Below, piece after piece: positions 9,459-18,096 of a stretch of DNA of 64,000 nucleotides (position 1 is its first letter; each line of letters begins with the position of its first letter). The translations under genes were made by a program, and so were the position numbers. The notes beneath the pieces were generated by a model. The model saw nothing but the letters and a program-made list of their open reading frames with translations, was not told the origin of the DNA and did no database searches. The DNA lies in assembly GCA_002339325.1 (NCBI GenBank), contig DDKK01000040.1, positions 71,157-135,156 of the forward strand, in the 5' to 3' direction. The stretch is from Nitrospiraceae bacterium UBA2600. Lineage in GTDB: Bacteria; Nitrospirota; Thermodesulfovibrionia; Thermodesulfovibrionales; Thermodesulfovibrionaceae.

Positions 9459-9844
9459 TTCTCTTCTTCAAGATAGGATTCGTATTCCTCTTGGTCCATT
9501 AAATCTTCAAGTTCATCTGAATTATCCATTTCAATAACAGCAATCCATCCCTTTCCATATGGGTCTTCATTGATAATTTCAGGATGGTCTACAAGTTCTT
9601 CATTAATCTGGACAACTATACCGCTTACCGGAGCGATTACAGGTGAGGAGGTTTTTGTTGATTCAATTTCTGCGAGTTCTGTGTCTGCGTCTACATGAGA
9701 ATCTACCTCAGGAAGTTCAATGTAGATTATGTCTCCAAGAGATTCCTGTGCATAGTCAGTTATTCCTACCTTTACTTTCTTACTTTTACCTGACAATTTA
9801 ACCCACGTATGCTCTTTGTGAAACCTGTAATTTTCTAAACTCAT
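9455..9844 (-). CDS. gcvH: Glycine cleavage system H protein
   Basis: The 129-residue protein carries the GcvH lipoyl site ESTKTSS with Lys64 as the attachment point, plus KVGITDYAQESLGDIIYIELP. It shuttles the aminomethyl group between GcvP and GcvT on its lipoyl arm. The acidic C-terminal tail is usual. A Shine-Dalgarno GGAGGGG precedes the ATG. It is the first gene of the leftward run through lpdA, DUF401, eno, ftsB and the GH57 gene. Confidence 0.95.
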   Translation of the reverse strand: MSLENYRFHKEHTWVKLSGKSKKVKVGITDYAQESLGDIIYIELPEVDSHVDADTELAEIESTKTSSPVIAPVSGIVVQINEELVDHPEIINEDPYGKGWIAVIEMDNSDELEDLMDQEEYESYLEEEK

Positions 9845-9918
9845 TTCCCCTCCATTTTTAAATTATATTCTGATTATTTACTTTGATATAACTCAATTTG
9901 TCAAGCGAAAAATAGGGA

Positions 9919-10167
9919 CTACTGTCTTTTTTCAGTTAAATCTTTTATTTTTTCACGAATATCTATAAAAAGATAGATAACAAATGAAAGTACAAATACT
10001 GCACCTGAGGAAATTAAAAAGATAGCAAAGAAAGCCTGTAAAATATTATTTGTTTTAATAAAGCTGACCTGTCCTGCATTGAAAGCGAGAATAATGCTAC
10101 CAAGCAGACCAAAAATAACATAGAATGATAGAATAGTTTCTCCGTATTTTAGAAATAATTTTTTCAC
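9919..10167 (-). CDS. Small two-helix membrane protein of unknown function
   Basis: The 82-residue protein has two strongly hydrophobic stretches (about residues 13-30 and 44-68) and a charged, Lys/Glu-rich C-terminal tail (REKIKDLTEKRQ). An AGGAGG Shine-Dalgarno lies just upstream of the ATG, which supports translation. I do not recognise the family; a DUF4282-like membrane protein is possible. It stands alone between gcvH and the tRNA genes. Confidence 0.65.
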   Translation of the reverse strand: MKKLFLKYGETILSFYVIFGLLGSIILAFNAGQVSFIKTNNILQAFFAIFLISSGAVFVLSFVIYLFIDIREKIKDLTEKRQ

Positions 10168-10263
10168 ATCAACCTCCTGAAGACGAATAATATCATCATA
10201 ACAAAAAATTAAAAGTCAAGCAAAATTTTTATTTTGAGGTCTGACGTTATCAGTTCGTTAATT

Positions 10264-10293
10264 TTGGAAACTTTATTTGTTTTTTGCTATAAT
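10264..10293 (+). promoter_or_regulatory. promoter of tRNA-Arg
   Basis: TTGGAA (10264-10269), an 18-base spacer and a consensus TATAAT (10288-10293) lie just upstream of the tRNA, which begins at 10302. Confidence 0.65.
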
Positions 10294-10301
10294 TTTCTTA
10301 A

Positions 10302-10375
10302 GCCCCCTTAGCTCAGTAGGATAGAGCACAGGTTTCCTAAACCTGGTGTCGCAGGTTCGATTCCTGCAGGGGGCA
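10302..10375 (+). tRNA. tRNA-Arg (anticodon CCT)
   Basis: The cloverleaf closes fully: acceptor GCCCCCT/AGGGGGC, D stem GCTC/GAGC, anticodon stem CAGGT/ACCTG with loop TTCCTAA (anticodon CCT, reading AGG), and T stem GCAGG/CCTGC with loop TTCGATT. The discriminator base is A. CCA is not encoded. Confidence 0.97.
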
Positions 10376-10445
10376 TTAATAAAATCAAAAAGTTTTATAA
10401 AACAATTTACTTTCTCTTCGTAAATTAACTATAACTCGCTAATAA

Positions 10446-10475
10446 TTGACAACGAATAACTAAAAAATATATAAT
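10446..10475 (+). promoter_or_regulatory. promoter of tRNA-Val
   Basis: TTGACA (10446-10451) and TATAAT (10470-10475) match the consensus exactly with an 18-base spacer, 18 bases before the tRNA at 10494. Confidence 0.75.
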
Positions 10476-10493
10476 TCAACATTAAAAACTAAA

Positions 10494-10565
10494 AGGCGCG
10501 TAGCTCAGTGGGAGAGCGCTTCCTTGACGCGGAAGAGGTCGTGGGTTCGATCCCCTCCGCGCCTA
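10494..10565 (+). tRNA. tRNA-Val (anticodon GAC)
   Basis: Acceptor AGGCGCG/CGCGCCT, D stem GCTC/GAGC, anticodon stem CTTCC/GGAAG with loop TTGACGC (anticodon GAC), T stem GTGGG/CCCTC with one T-T mismatch, discriminator A. A tyrosine recombinase gene ends 28 bases downstream of its 3' end, the usual arrangement where an element has integrated into a tRNA gene. Confidence 0.95.
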
Positions 10566-10592
10566 TTGATTTTTAAGGATTTTTTAGCCTTC

Positions 10593-11645
10593 CTATTTCG
10601 CCTCTGATGAAATTGTGATAAAATTGTGATAAAGTTTGTTTTCTAATGCCCTTACAGCTTCTCTTTTATGAGCTTCTGAAAGATGAGCATATCTAAGGGT
10701 CATTGTAATTGTCTTGTGTCCAAGTAGCTCCTGAACGGTTCTCAGGTCAACTCCTGCCATCACAAGCTGACTTGCAAAAGTATGTCTTAAATCGTGAAAA
10801 GTAAAATCCCTTATGCCAGCTTTCTTAAGTGCAGTGGCAAAACTTCTCTTAAACTCGGTAAGTCTCGTTCCTGTTTTTGGATTGATGAATACGTAATCAG
10901 TGTCAAGCCTTCTTTGTGTGTAAAGTTGTCTAAACAGTGTCTTTAAGCTCTCATTCATAGGTATCTCTCTTCTCTCACCGTTTTTGGTTTTTTCAAGAAG
11001 TATGAGTCCATTTTGCAGGTCAATGTTCTCCCATTTAAGATTAAGTATCTCTCCTCTCCGCATTCCTGTATTAAGTGCGGTAAAAACGATTGGATAAAGA
11101 TAATTATCACAGTGTGATAAAAGCCTTTGTATTTCCTCTTGGTTAAGGTATTTAAGCCTCTTTGTCTCTCCTTTAAGAGGTTTAACCTTGTCAATCTTCT
11201 TAAAGGTAGCCTCATCTATCAGTTCCCAATCAAGAGCCTTTCTAAATGCGTGCTTCACAATGTGAAGGAGTTTGTTAACAGTAGCTGGTTTTCTTGTTGT
11301 TGCAAGTTCGCTAACAAACAAATCAATGTGTCTCGTATTGAAATCCATCAAAGGAGTTGACTTAAACCATTCGGGAATCATACTTAGTGAGTATCGTTTT
11401 GTATTATATGAACTTTGTTTTTTACAGAAAGGCAGATACTGCTCAACAAAAAACTGATTGAATGTTATCTTTTCCTTTTTCTCTGGTTGGATTACTGCTA
11501 CATTGCCAATTTTAAGCTCAAGAAGGATCTTGGCATAAACAGCCTCAGCTTCCTTTTTATCTCTGCACTTTGTAGAAAATCTAATCTGTTCGCCGTTGTG
11601 AGTTAGAGAAGCCCAATAAAATTTTCCTCTCCTGTATAAGCCCAT
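10593..11645 (-). CDS. Tyrosine recombinase / integrase
   Basis: The 350-residue protein has an N-terminal arm-binding segment, a SAM-like core-binding domain and a C-terminal catalytic domain with the full R-H-R-H-Y set: TGMRRGEILNL, HDLRHTFASQL and LLGHKTITMTLRYAHLS. It would catalyse integration and excision of the surrounding element. Its stop lies 28 bases from the tRNA-Val 3' end, so attL is probably the tRNA 3' end itself. It follows an excisionase-like gene by 67 bases, forming a xis-int pair. Confidence 0.93.
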   Translation of the reverse strand: MGLYRRGKFYWASLTHNGEQIRFSTKCRDKKEAEAVYAKILLELKIGNVAVIQPEKKEKITFNQFFVEQYLPFCKKQSSYNTKRYSLSMIPEWFKSTPLMDFNTRHIDLFVSELATTRKPATVNKLLHIVKHAFRKALDWELIDEATFKKIDKVKPLKGETKRLKYLNQEEIQRLLSHCDNYLYPIVFTALNTGMRRGEILNLKWENIDLQNGLILLEKTKNGERREIPMNESLKTLFRQLYTQRRLDTDYVFINPKTGTRLTEFKRSFATALKKAGIRDFTFHDLRHTFASQLVMAGVDLRTVQELLGHKTITMTLRYAHLSEAHKREAVRALENKLYHNFITISSEAK

Positions 11646-11712
11646 AGTTACCTCCTAACTATGGCTTAAATACAGGGTTTCCATTGTCAAAGACCTTTGT
11701 CCTTAACATAAT

Positions 11713-12027
11713 TTACCCCCTCTTTAAGATTTTTTCAAGCACTCTTTTAGCTATCAAATCTGTTTTTTCATTTGGCTCATAGGTGATTGTTCTTTCAGAG
11801 ATAAGCTTCATTAAATCTGTCTCTCTAAACCTCAATGCCCTATTTGAAAGCTTTACACAGGGAAGCTTTCCTTCTTTCACATAGTTATAAACTGTTCTTT
11901 TTGATATCCCAAGAATCTTAGAAACCTCAGAAATCTTCAGTAACCTTAGAGTACTCTCAGTCCCCTCTGATTCATTTCTTTTTATATTCCACTTAACGTT
12001 ATATTTCCTTTCTTGTGAATTATCCAT
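11713..12027 (-). CDS. Excisionase-like helix-turn-helix protein (MerR/AlpA type)
   Basis: Of 104 residues, positions ~30-80 form a MerR-like DNA-binding domain of the excisionase kind: LKISEVSKILGISKRTVYNYV followed by a wing (KLPCVKLSNRALRFRETDL). Proteins of this type either direct the paired integrase towards excision or regulate it. It lies directly upstream of the integrase on the same strand. The charged N-terminal 28 residues are not conserved in the family. Confidence 0.8.
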   Translation of the reverse strand: MDNSQERKYNVKWNIKRNESEGTESTLRLLKISEVSKILGISKRTVYNYVKEGKLPCVKLSNRALRFRETDLMKLISERTITYEPNEKTDLIAKRVLEKILKRG

Positions 12028-12463
12028 CTCATATAAAAAATAAAAATCTCTCTAAAAGTTGGACTGAAAATTATTTTTTTTAGGTTTTAAAAAAATTTGA
12101 TTATGTTAAGTGATAATTTTTTTGATAAAAGAACGTTTTCTCTGTTTTCATATAACAGGCGATAGAATTTCTCATGATTGTTTTAATAAAATTGAAAATG
12201 AAGTAATAGATAATCTTTTTTATTTTTTTAGTATTATTTTTATAGAAATCCTTCCAACGTAGATGCTGCGGCGCAGCAGCATCTACCATAAATCATTAAG
12301 CCAGTCTTTGCTCATTTTTTAAATAAATAGAAATTAAGTTATTGAATGTATAAAATTTAATTTTAATCGTATGCAGGAAATTTTCATTGTTGCGAAAAAG
12401 TTTGATATAACATATTGAATTATAATTAAAAATTTTAGAAAATTAAGGATTTTTAATGAAAGT
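12028..12463. other. 436-base AT-rich non-coding stretch
   Basis: No gene can be supported. The notable element is a GC-rich hairpin at 12259-12286, listed separately. A 62-codon open frame runs through the hairpin on the minus strand but has low-complexity composition and no ribosome binding site. Confidence 0.6.
12259..12286. repeat. GC-rich inverted repeat
   Basis: Arms GTAGATGCTGC (12259-12269) and GCAGCATCTAC (12276-12286) enclose the loop GGCGCA. It stands out sharply from the AT-rich surroundings and has no T-tract on either side, so it is not a typical terminator. It belongs to a set of four long palindromes in this part of the island. Confidence 0.8.
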
Positions 12464-13873
12464 TTACCCTAAAGATAAAGTAGAGGAATCGCTACAGTCT
12501 ATTAAAATTACACCATCCTTCTTTGCCAAATCTTTGACCCTATCAGTAAATCCATTTTGGCTGAATAAAATGTATTTGTTTTTCTGCCTTTTACCATAGT
12601 AGAGGATACTTTTTGATTTTTCAACAAGCTCGTGATAAATGTTTTCGCCTACTTTTTTGTTGCTCCACTTACATTCGCCAAAATAAACCGTCTTTGTTTC
12701 ATCATCTAATGCAACTATGTCTATTTCACTGTCTTTTGTCCACCACTTGCCAATATGGTTAAACTTTACCAGTCCATTCTGCATTAATATTTCGCATATT
12801 TCTATGCAGGCATCTTCGAAAACAGAGGATACATGATGCTCAAACTGTTCTTTTATGTAATTCAATAAGACATCTCCTCTTCCAATCTCTATCCATCTTC
12901 TGTGTGGAAATATGAATTTAAACCAAAAGTTAAAATATCTATCAAAAATACGATACAAACCTAATTTACTCTTCTCAGGGTTTTTCTCTGTCACTGGAAT
13001 TTCTTTCTTAACATATCTTAGTGATTTAAGTATGTCAAGGTATCTTGAAACCATGCTTTTTTCAAAGCCTGTCTCATTTATAATCTCTGAAAGTTTATGT
13101 TTTCCCTGTGCTATTGCCTTCAAAATTACAAAGTAGTTTCTTGGCTCTCTTAATTCCTCTCTTACGATGAACTCTACTTCGTTGTATAAGAATGTGCTCT
13201 TATCTAAAACAAGGTCTTCTATGTTTGAAAATATGTCTTTTTTAGTATCAATTTTTTCAAGATATGCGGGAATTGTTCCAAAGACAGAATAAATTTTTAC
13301 TATATCAGAGATTTTTCTGTTTGGAAAAAGTTCAAAAAGGGCTGATATGTTCATTTCCTTGATTTCCAAGGAAGCGGTTCTTCTTCCATAAAGAGGTGCT
13401 TTATAATGGAGGACTTCCTTTTCCATCATACCAACACTTGAACCCATAAGAATTAAAAATATCTGAGAGTCATTTAGATATTGGTCTATACCCTTTTGAA
13501 ATATTGATGATATGGCAGGATTAGAGTTAATAAGATAAGGAAATTCATCTATTACCAGTATTAATCTATCCTTTGATTTATCTTTCAAATATCTAAAAAG
13601 CTGATACCAATCTTTAAACCCAGCCTCAGTGAGTATCTGGTCTCTGAAAAAAATTCCGACTTCTTTGCCTAAGTTTTTAAGTTGTTCTCTCTCTGAAACT
13701 GCATCGGCAAGATAATATATGGCGGGTTTATCTCTGATAAACTCCTGAATTAACCTTGTTTTGCCAACTCTTCTTCTTCCATATATGGGAACGAACTGAA
13801 AGCCTTCTTTAGAGTATAATCTGTTAAGTGATTCTAATTCATTTTTTCTGTTGATAAATTTCAATTCTCCCAT
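12464..13873 (-). CDS. AAA-type ATPase with C-terminal DUF234 nuclease-like domain
   Basis: The 469-residue protein starts FINRKNELESLNRLY and has a Walker A YGRRRVGKT (residues ~30-38) and a Walker B LILVIDEFPYL, as in the archaeal-type ATPase family. A winged helix follows (GKHKLSEIINETGFEKSMVSRYL). The C-terminal DUF234 region holds a PD-(D/E)XK-like pattern, with EIDIVALDD followed by YFGECKW. The family is common on mobile DNA in thermophiles; its biological role is not established. A perfect 20-base palindrome sits just upstream of the start. Confidence 0.85.
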   Translation of the reverse strand: MGELKFINRKNELESLNRLYSKEGFQFVPIYGRRRVGKTRLIQEFIRDKPAIYYLADAVSEREQLKNLGKEVGIFFRDQILTEAGFKDWYQLFRYLKDKSKDRLILVIDEFPYLINSNPAISSIFQKGIDQYLNDSQIFLILMGSSVGMMEKEVLHYKAPLYGRRTASLEIKEMNISALFELFPNRKISDIVKIYSVFGTIPAYLEKIDTKKDIFSNIEDLVLDKSTFLYNEVEFIVREELREPRNYFVILKAIAQGKHKLSEIINETGFEKSMVSRYLDILKSLRYVKKEIPVTEKNPEKSKLGLYRIFDRYFNFWFKFIFPHRRWIEIGRGDVLLNYIKEQFEHHVSSVFEDACIEICEILMQNGLVKFNHIGKWWTKDSEIDIVALDDETKTVYFGECKWSNKKVGENIYHELVEKSKSILYYGKRQKNKYILFSQNGFTDRVKDLAKKDGVILIDCSDSSTLSLG

Positions 13874-13888
13874 AGTATAATCCTGTTT

Positions 13889-13908
13889 AGTATAATTATA
13901 ATTATACT
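13889..13908 (-). promoter_or_regulatory. 20-base palindrome in the promoter of the DUF234 ATPase gene
   Basis: AGTATAATTATAATTATACT reads the same on both strands and lies 16-35 bases upstream of the ATPase start codon. It contains TATAAT-like hexamers, so it probably overlaps the -10 element and could be an operator. The function is inferred from position. Confidence 0.5.
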
Positions 13909-14010
13909 TAAAAGATGGTTAAAACGCAAGAAATTTTAATATTTCAATTTAGTAAAAAAATAAAAATTTCATAAAAAAGAGATTTGTAAGTGTTTAGGTC
14001 ATATTTATTA

Positions 14011-14046
14011 ATATAAAAATGCAGCGGCGCCGCTGCATTTTTATAT
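14011..14046. terminator. 36-base perfect palindrome, possible bidirectional terminator
   Basis: The two 18-base halves are exactly complementary and meet at a GGCGCC centre; the inner part is ATGCAGCGGC/GCCGCTGCAT and both outer ends are A/T-rich. The T-rich distal arm on each strand makes it look like a bidirectional intrinsic terminator for the topoisomerase gene, which ends 61 bases away. It also belongs to the set of long palindromes in this region, so a DNA-level role is possible. Confidence 0.6.
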
Positions 14047-14107
14047 TCTGAAAATGGCTTGACATACTTTTTAAACTAACTTTATAAAATTTCAAAAGAT
14101 AAAAATG

Positions 14108-16240
14108 TCATGCTTCAATCTCATTTACAAGTTTTATTATTTTTTCATTTATTTCTTGATACTTTTTGAACCACTCGGAAGCATCAGGAATTAAGTTTTT
14201 ATCAAAATATTTATCTATTGCTTTTTCAGCTAAAGATAAAATTAGCTCTGGTTCAAGGGCATCAAGTTCGTAGCATTCTGTAAGTTTAAGTTCTTCCAGA
14301 AATCCCTTTATTCTCGTGTCTTTTTCTTTTAAAGGCATGGGTATAAGCCCTTCTGTCTGGTCTGGATTTACTGCTATTCTTTCAATTGTTACGGGTAAAT
14401 CTGAAAACTTTTTCTGTATAACTTCGTAAATATTCCATCCTGAAGGGTCAAGGTCCCCAAAGTAGAGAATAATGCATTCTTTGCCTTTTCTTATCTGTTC
14501 TTTAAATCTCTCTTTTGCTTCATGAATCTTGGTAAGGGAAGAGTATCCCCTGCTTGGATAGAGATTAAGTTGATGCTTATCTGCAATTTTTTTGAAAAGC
14601 TTAAGTAAAGCATCTTTTTCAATCCAAAGCTCTAAGTGGTAGTCTTGATTTTCCCATATATCAATCTCTGGTGGCTTAAGTGAAGATATTACGGCATCTT
14701 TAACTATATCTTTTGGATTTGTTTTTATTGAGATAGTTTTTGGCTTTAAAAGATATCTTGAACGATCTTCAAATGCGAAATAATCAATTATCCCCATCTC
14801 TCTTGCATCGGTAAGCTGAGCCACTAAATTTGAATAACTGTTCTCTGCATTGCTTATTAATCCTTTACTTACAAGCTGGTAGTAAACCTGTCTTATAGTA
14901 ACAGCACCATATTTTGAATTCAATTCATCAATTATCTTTTTGCAAAGCAGAAGAAAAACATATCTCCAGGGTTTCATTGATTTTCCATATTTTTTTAAAA
15001 TGTTTTCTTTTGTGATATTCTTTTTTTCAGCTATTTTTTGACAGTCTTCTTTAATTAGAATCCAGTCCTTTTCACCGGCAGCTGATTTTATGGAGATATT
15101 TTTGTAAAAGTTTTTAATGTGTCTTGAAATTTTGTATGGTATTTTTACTCTTTCTTTATTTTTATCAGCATAACGAATGTTCGGAGAGTGATATATAAAA
15201 AGGCATTTAATTGACTTCTTTTTCTGAAGCTCATTAAGCAAGGATGTTAGATTGACAACATAACCATCCTTGTCTGAGGAAAAAGATATTGAATCAACTG
15301 TGCTTCCATTAACACATAAAATATTGTCTTTAAGCTCTCTACTTGCAATTATTTCAATGGTTTCGTTATTTGAAAGTGAAAATTTTTTGTAACTAAGAAC
15401 CTCAATTCTTTGAGCAATCGCATTTTTACCGTAAAAGAATGCTTTAATCGGTTTTGCAACTTTTTTCAAAAATTCATAAAATTCGGAAAATCTGTCTTGA
15501 TTGATTTTCTGAATTTTTGAGTTTTTTATGTCAAACAGTTCTGATATTTCTCTGTGTTTATATCCCTGCTCAAGATAAAGTCTTATTAACTTCTCAAGCT
15601 CTTTATCTGTATAAGAGGCAATATCGTACTTTAATGGCTTTTTAAGTTCGGCTCTCTCATAAACATTACCGTTAAAAGTGAACTTAATATGTGGGTTTGT
15701 TCTGATATAATTCCTAATATATTCATGGGTTTTTTCTAATTCTATATCATTTTCAAAAAATAGGGGGATAACAAATTCTACCTCTTCAAGATATTGGTTT
15801 GGAAGTTCGGAACAATAGATTTTAAGTACCCCATTTGATGATGAGGCTTCTCTACTTATTAACTCAATCTTGAACTGTTTTTGATTAGAGTTAATTACCA
15901 CTGGATGGTTATCTATATCAGAGAGCATTATAGCAATCATAAGCCCCTGTCCAATTGCCCCTCTTTGATAAGATTTCTTTAGATACTTGCTTGTAATTCT
16001 CTCTGAGAAATCGGAAACAACTTTGATTTGTTCTTTTGTAAAGATGCCCTTGTTTTTAACGATGAAAATGTTATATTTTAAACTAATTTCAACTGTGTAA
16101 TCTTTTTTTTCAGCCTCATCGCAGGCATTATCGAGAATCTCTTTAACTACCACTGTTGAACGATTAAATCCCGGTGGTATGTATCTTTTGAGTTCTTCTA
16201 AATCAGTAAACTGTCTAAAAACTGGAATTTTTAAATCCAT
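14108..16240 (-). CDS. Topo VIII-like fused type IIB DNA topoisomerase
   Basis: About 710 residues join both Topo VI subunits in one chain. The N-terminus is a GHKL ATPase of TopVIB type: N box KEILDNACDEAE (residues ~33-44) and glycine box RGAIGQGLM (~94). The C-terminal half is TopVIA/Spo11-like: the 5Y-CAP motif IRQVYYQLVSKG with the candidate catalytic Tyr (~448), WIEKDAL with the Toprim Glu (~542), and GDLDPSG with the Toprim DxD (~598). Fused enzymes of this kind are known as Topo VIII, from free or integrated plasmids. The usual DxGxG box reads VKNKGI, a divergence. The start was moved to 16240 because AGGAGG sits 6 bases upstream; an upstream in-frame ATG at 16297 has none. Confidence 0.82.
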   Translation of the reverse strand: MDLKIPVFRQFTDLEELKRYIPPGFNRSTVVVKEILDNACDEAEKKDYTVEISLKYNIFIVKNKGIFTKEQIKVVSDFSERITSKYLKKSYQRGAIGQGLMIAIMLSDIDNHPVVINSNQKQFKIELISREASSSNGVLKIYCSELPNQYLEEVEFVIPLFFENDIELEKTHEYIRNYIRTNPHIKFTFNGNVYERAELKKPLKYDIASYTDKELEKLIRLYLEQGYKHREISELFDIKNSKIQKINQDRFSEFYEFLKKVAKPIKAFFYGKNAIAQRIEVLSYKKFSLSNNETIEIIASRELKDNILCVNGSTVDSISFSSDKDGYVVNLTSLLNELQKKKSIKCLFIYHSPNIRYADKNKERVKIPYKISRHIKNFYKNISIKSAAGEKDWILIKEDCQKIAEKKNITKENILKKYGKSMKPWRYVFLLLCKKIIDELNSKYGAVTIRQVYYQLVSKGLISNAENSYSNLVAQLTDAREMGIIDYFAFEDRSRYLLKPKTISIKTNPKDIVKDAVISSLKPPEIDIWENQDYHLELWIEKDALLKLFKKIADKHQLNLYPSRGYSSLTKIHEAKERFKEQIRKGKECIILYFGDLDPSGWNIYEVIQKKFSDLPVTIERIAVNPDQTEGLIPMPLKEKDTRIKGFLEELKLTECYELDALEPELILSLAEKAIDKYFDKNLIPDASEWFKKYQEINEKIIKLVNEIEA

Positions 16241-16746
16241 TCTAAACCTCCTTCTATTTTTATTTTCGATTAAATTATACCCAAATAAATTTTTCACTAA
16301 ATTTTCTCCTTACAATAAAAAAATAAAAAACATAGAAAATTTTTAATAAAAAGTTGAAAATTTTGAATTTTCTTTTTTAAATAATGAAAGACAAAACCTT
16401 ATCAGTTTTATCAATTATTTCTTCCTGCAAATAAACTCATTTAAAAAATCTCACAATAATTGCCACTACCTTTTCATGAAAATTGATTTACTTTCATGAA
16501 GCCCCAAAAAAGTATGGAAAGTTCAGATCTGTCAATTTTGTAGGATTAGGTAGCATTAAAAAATTGATTCCATAGCATATGCTATCATTCATAAAATTAT
16601 TATTTTTCCAACTTCAAACTCCCCTCATATCCATTTCAAGGTATTTTGATGGCGAGATTTATTGCCTGCACCTTTAGCATTTCTTTCCTTAGGTGATTTA
16701 TTATGTTCGTATTTTGAGCAAATCAGATTCATCCGAATTAGATTGA
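16241..16746. other. Non-coding spacer between the rep-like and topoisomerase genes
   Basis: No gene is supported. It contains the 14-base perfect palindrome ATAGCATATGCTAT (16572-16585) and two nearby TTTCATGAA copies (around 16470 and 16490), which may be protein-binding sites. The topoisomerase Shine-Dalgarno lies at its left end. Confidence 0.5.
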
Positions 16747-18096
16747 TCATTTCTTGAAAATTTTCTCAACAATCTCTGGGAATTTCCTCTTTTTTACAAA
16801 AAATTCTGCAAAAATCATACCGTATTCATTTACATTGAACCCTTTTTTCTCTATTTTCTTACCATCATATTGCAAAAACATTCTCATAGCTGATGACTTA
16901 AACCTCTTGAATAGTTTTATCAGACTAAATTTCCCAAAATCTTTTAAGACTGCTGTTTCTATCTCCTGAGAAATGTAGTATATTAGAAACGTGGTTCTTG
17001 CTAAACCATTTTTATTAAGGAATGACATAAGATATTTAACATCCTTTTGGCTTAATTTTCTCTCAAGGGAGGGATTTTTTTTCTTGTTCGTGAAAAAACA
17101 TGCAATAAGCTTCTCTGTTGTATCAATTAAGTCCCCATATTTTTCAACATAATAGTCTGTCTTTTGAGTATAAAAGTTAGTGTAAACTTCCAAAGAGAGC
17201 TTTTCTCTGTTTATTTTTAAATCTAAAATTTCGTAATATGTTCCAGATAGATTTTCTTTAAAATATTTATAGTATCTCTTTATTCCCATTATTTCACTTT
17301 TTGTGAAGTATTTGTTTAAATCAATGTTCTTGATTGAAAGAATCTGATTTTTAACCCTTTTATGATAGGGTATCATTATCGTGTCAAGAACAAATAGGAA
17401 TTTCCATATTATTTTTGGCTGATTCCAATTGATTTTTTTCCAAACCACAATTCCCGACTTGAGGTTTTTGTATAGGTAAGGATGTAGTTTTAAGTGGAAG
17501 TAATTTTTTTCTCTAACTATATCAATTGGCCTGAACTTGATACTTTTTATTTTCTTTTTCTTTTTATCCTTTTCAGACCAGAAGCAATAATTTTTGAACT
17601 CTATCTCTTTTGCAAAAAAATTTATTGAGTCTTCAATTTTCTTGTATGAGCTTTTATCTTTCCCCCATCTTAGTAGCGAGATAATTTTTCTACAGCTGAA
17701 AGTTATTGTCTGTTGTCTTTGAGTGCTAAACAATTTCATTAAGCCAAACCAAAATTGTATGTGTTTCCAGTCTACTTTATTGTAGACGAGATATTTATTA
17801 ATGTTACTCTCTATACAGATTTCCTCTATAGAATCAGCTGATGCCTTTTCCCTCTCTTTTGTTTCAGGTTGTTCCAAATTCTCTCTTTTATAAACTTTGT
17901 CGTGTTTTTGTTTTGTGTTTTCAGGTTCACTTAATTGCTCACTATTTTTAACATTATCATGAATAGAGACATCCGAAAAGAGATCGTCCAAATCTACATA
18001 ATCTTCATAAGAATCCTTCTCGGTGATTTTTTCTTGTTCCTCATTTCTTTCATTCAGAATTCTCTCTCCAGATTCAATACTTTTTGTTTCTTTCAT
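16747..18096 (-). CDS. Probable plasmid-type replication initiator (Rep)
   Basis: This 449-residue protein has a long, highly charged N-terminal tail (residues 1-100) and then a winged-helix pattern typical of plasmid initiators: ITFSCRKIISLLRWG, SSYKKIEDSINFFAKEIEF (residues ~128-165), followed by FHLKLHPYLYKNLK and a second helical region. The order 'short wHTH, SYKKIxxxL, strand, LHPYLY' resembles RepA/TrfA-like initiators. The strongest support is context: five iterons and an AT-rich tract lie directly upstream. Without a profile search the family is not certain; an uncharacterised island regulator is the alternative. GGGAGG precedes the ATG. Confidence 0.55.
   Translation of the reverse strand: MKETKSIESGERILNERNEEQEKITEKDSYEDYVDLDDLFSDVSIHDNVKNSEQLSEPENTKQKHDKVYKRENLEQPETKEREKASADSIEEICIESNINKYLVYNKVDWKHIQFWFGLMKLFSTQRQQTITFSCRKIISLLRWGKDKSSYKKIEDSINFFAKEIEFKNYCFWSEKDKKKKKIKSIKFRPIDIVREKNYFHLKLHPYLYKNLKSGIVVWKKINWNQPKIIWKFLFVLDTIMIPYHKRVKNQILSIKNIDLNKYFTKSEIMGIKRYYKYFKENLSGTYYEILDLKINREKLSLEVYTNFYTQKTDYYVEKYGDLIDTTEKLIACFFTNKKKNPSLERKLSQKDVKYLMSFLNKNGLARTTFLIYYISQEIETAVLKDFGKFSLIKLFKRFKSSAMRMFLQYDGKKIEKKGFNVNEYGMIFAEFFVKKRKFPEIVEKIFKK

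Noticed and set aside
12101..12289. 62-codon open frame on the minus strand across the GC-rich hairpin
   Set aside because: Low-complexity Lys/Ile/Phe composition, no ribosome binding site, and the start lies inside an inverted repeat.
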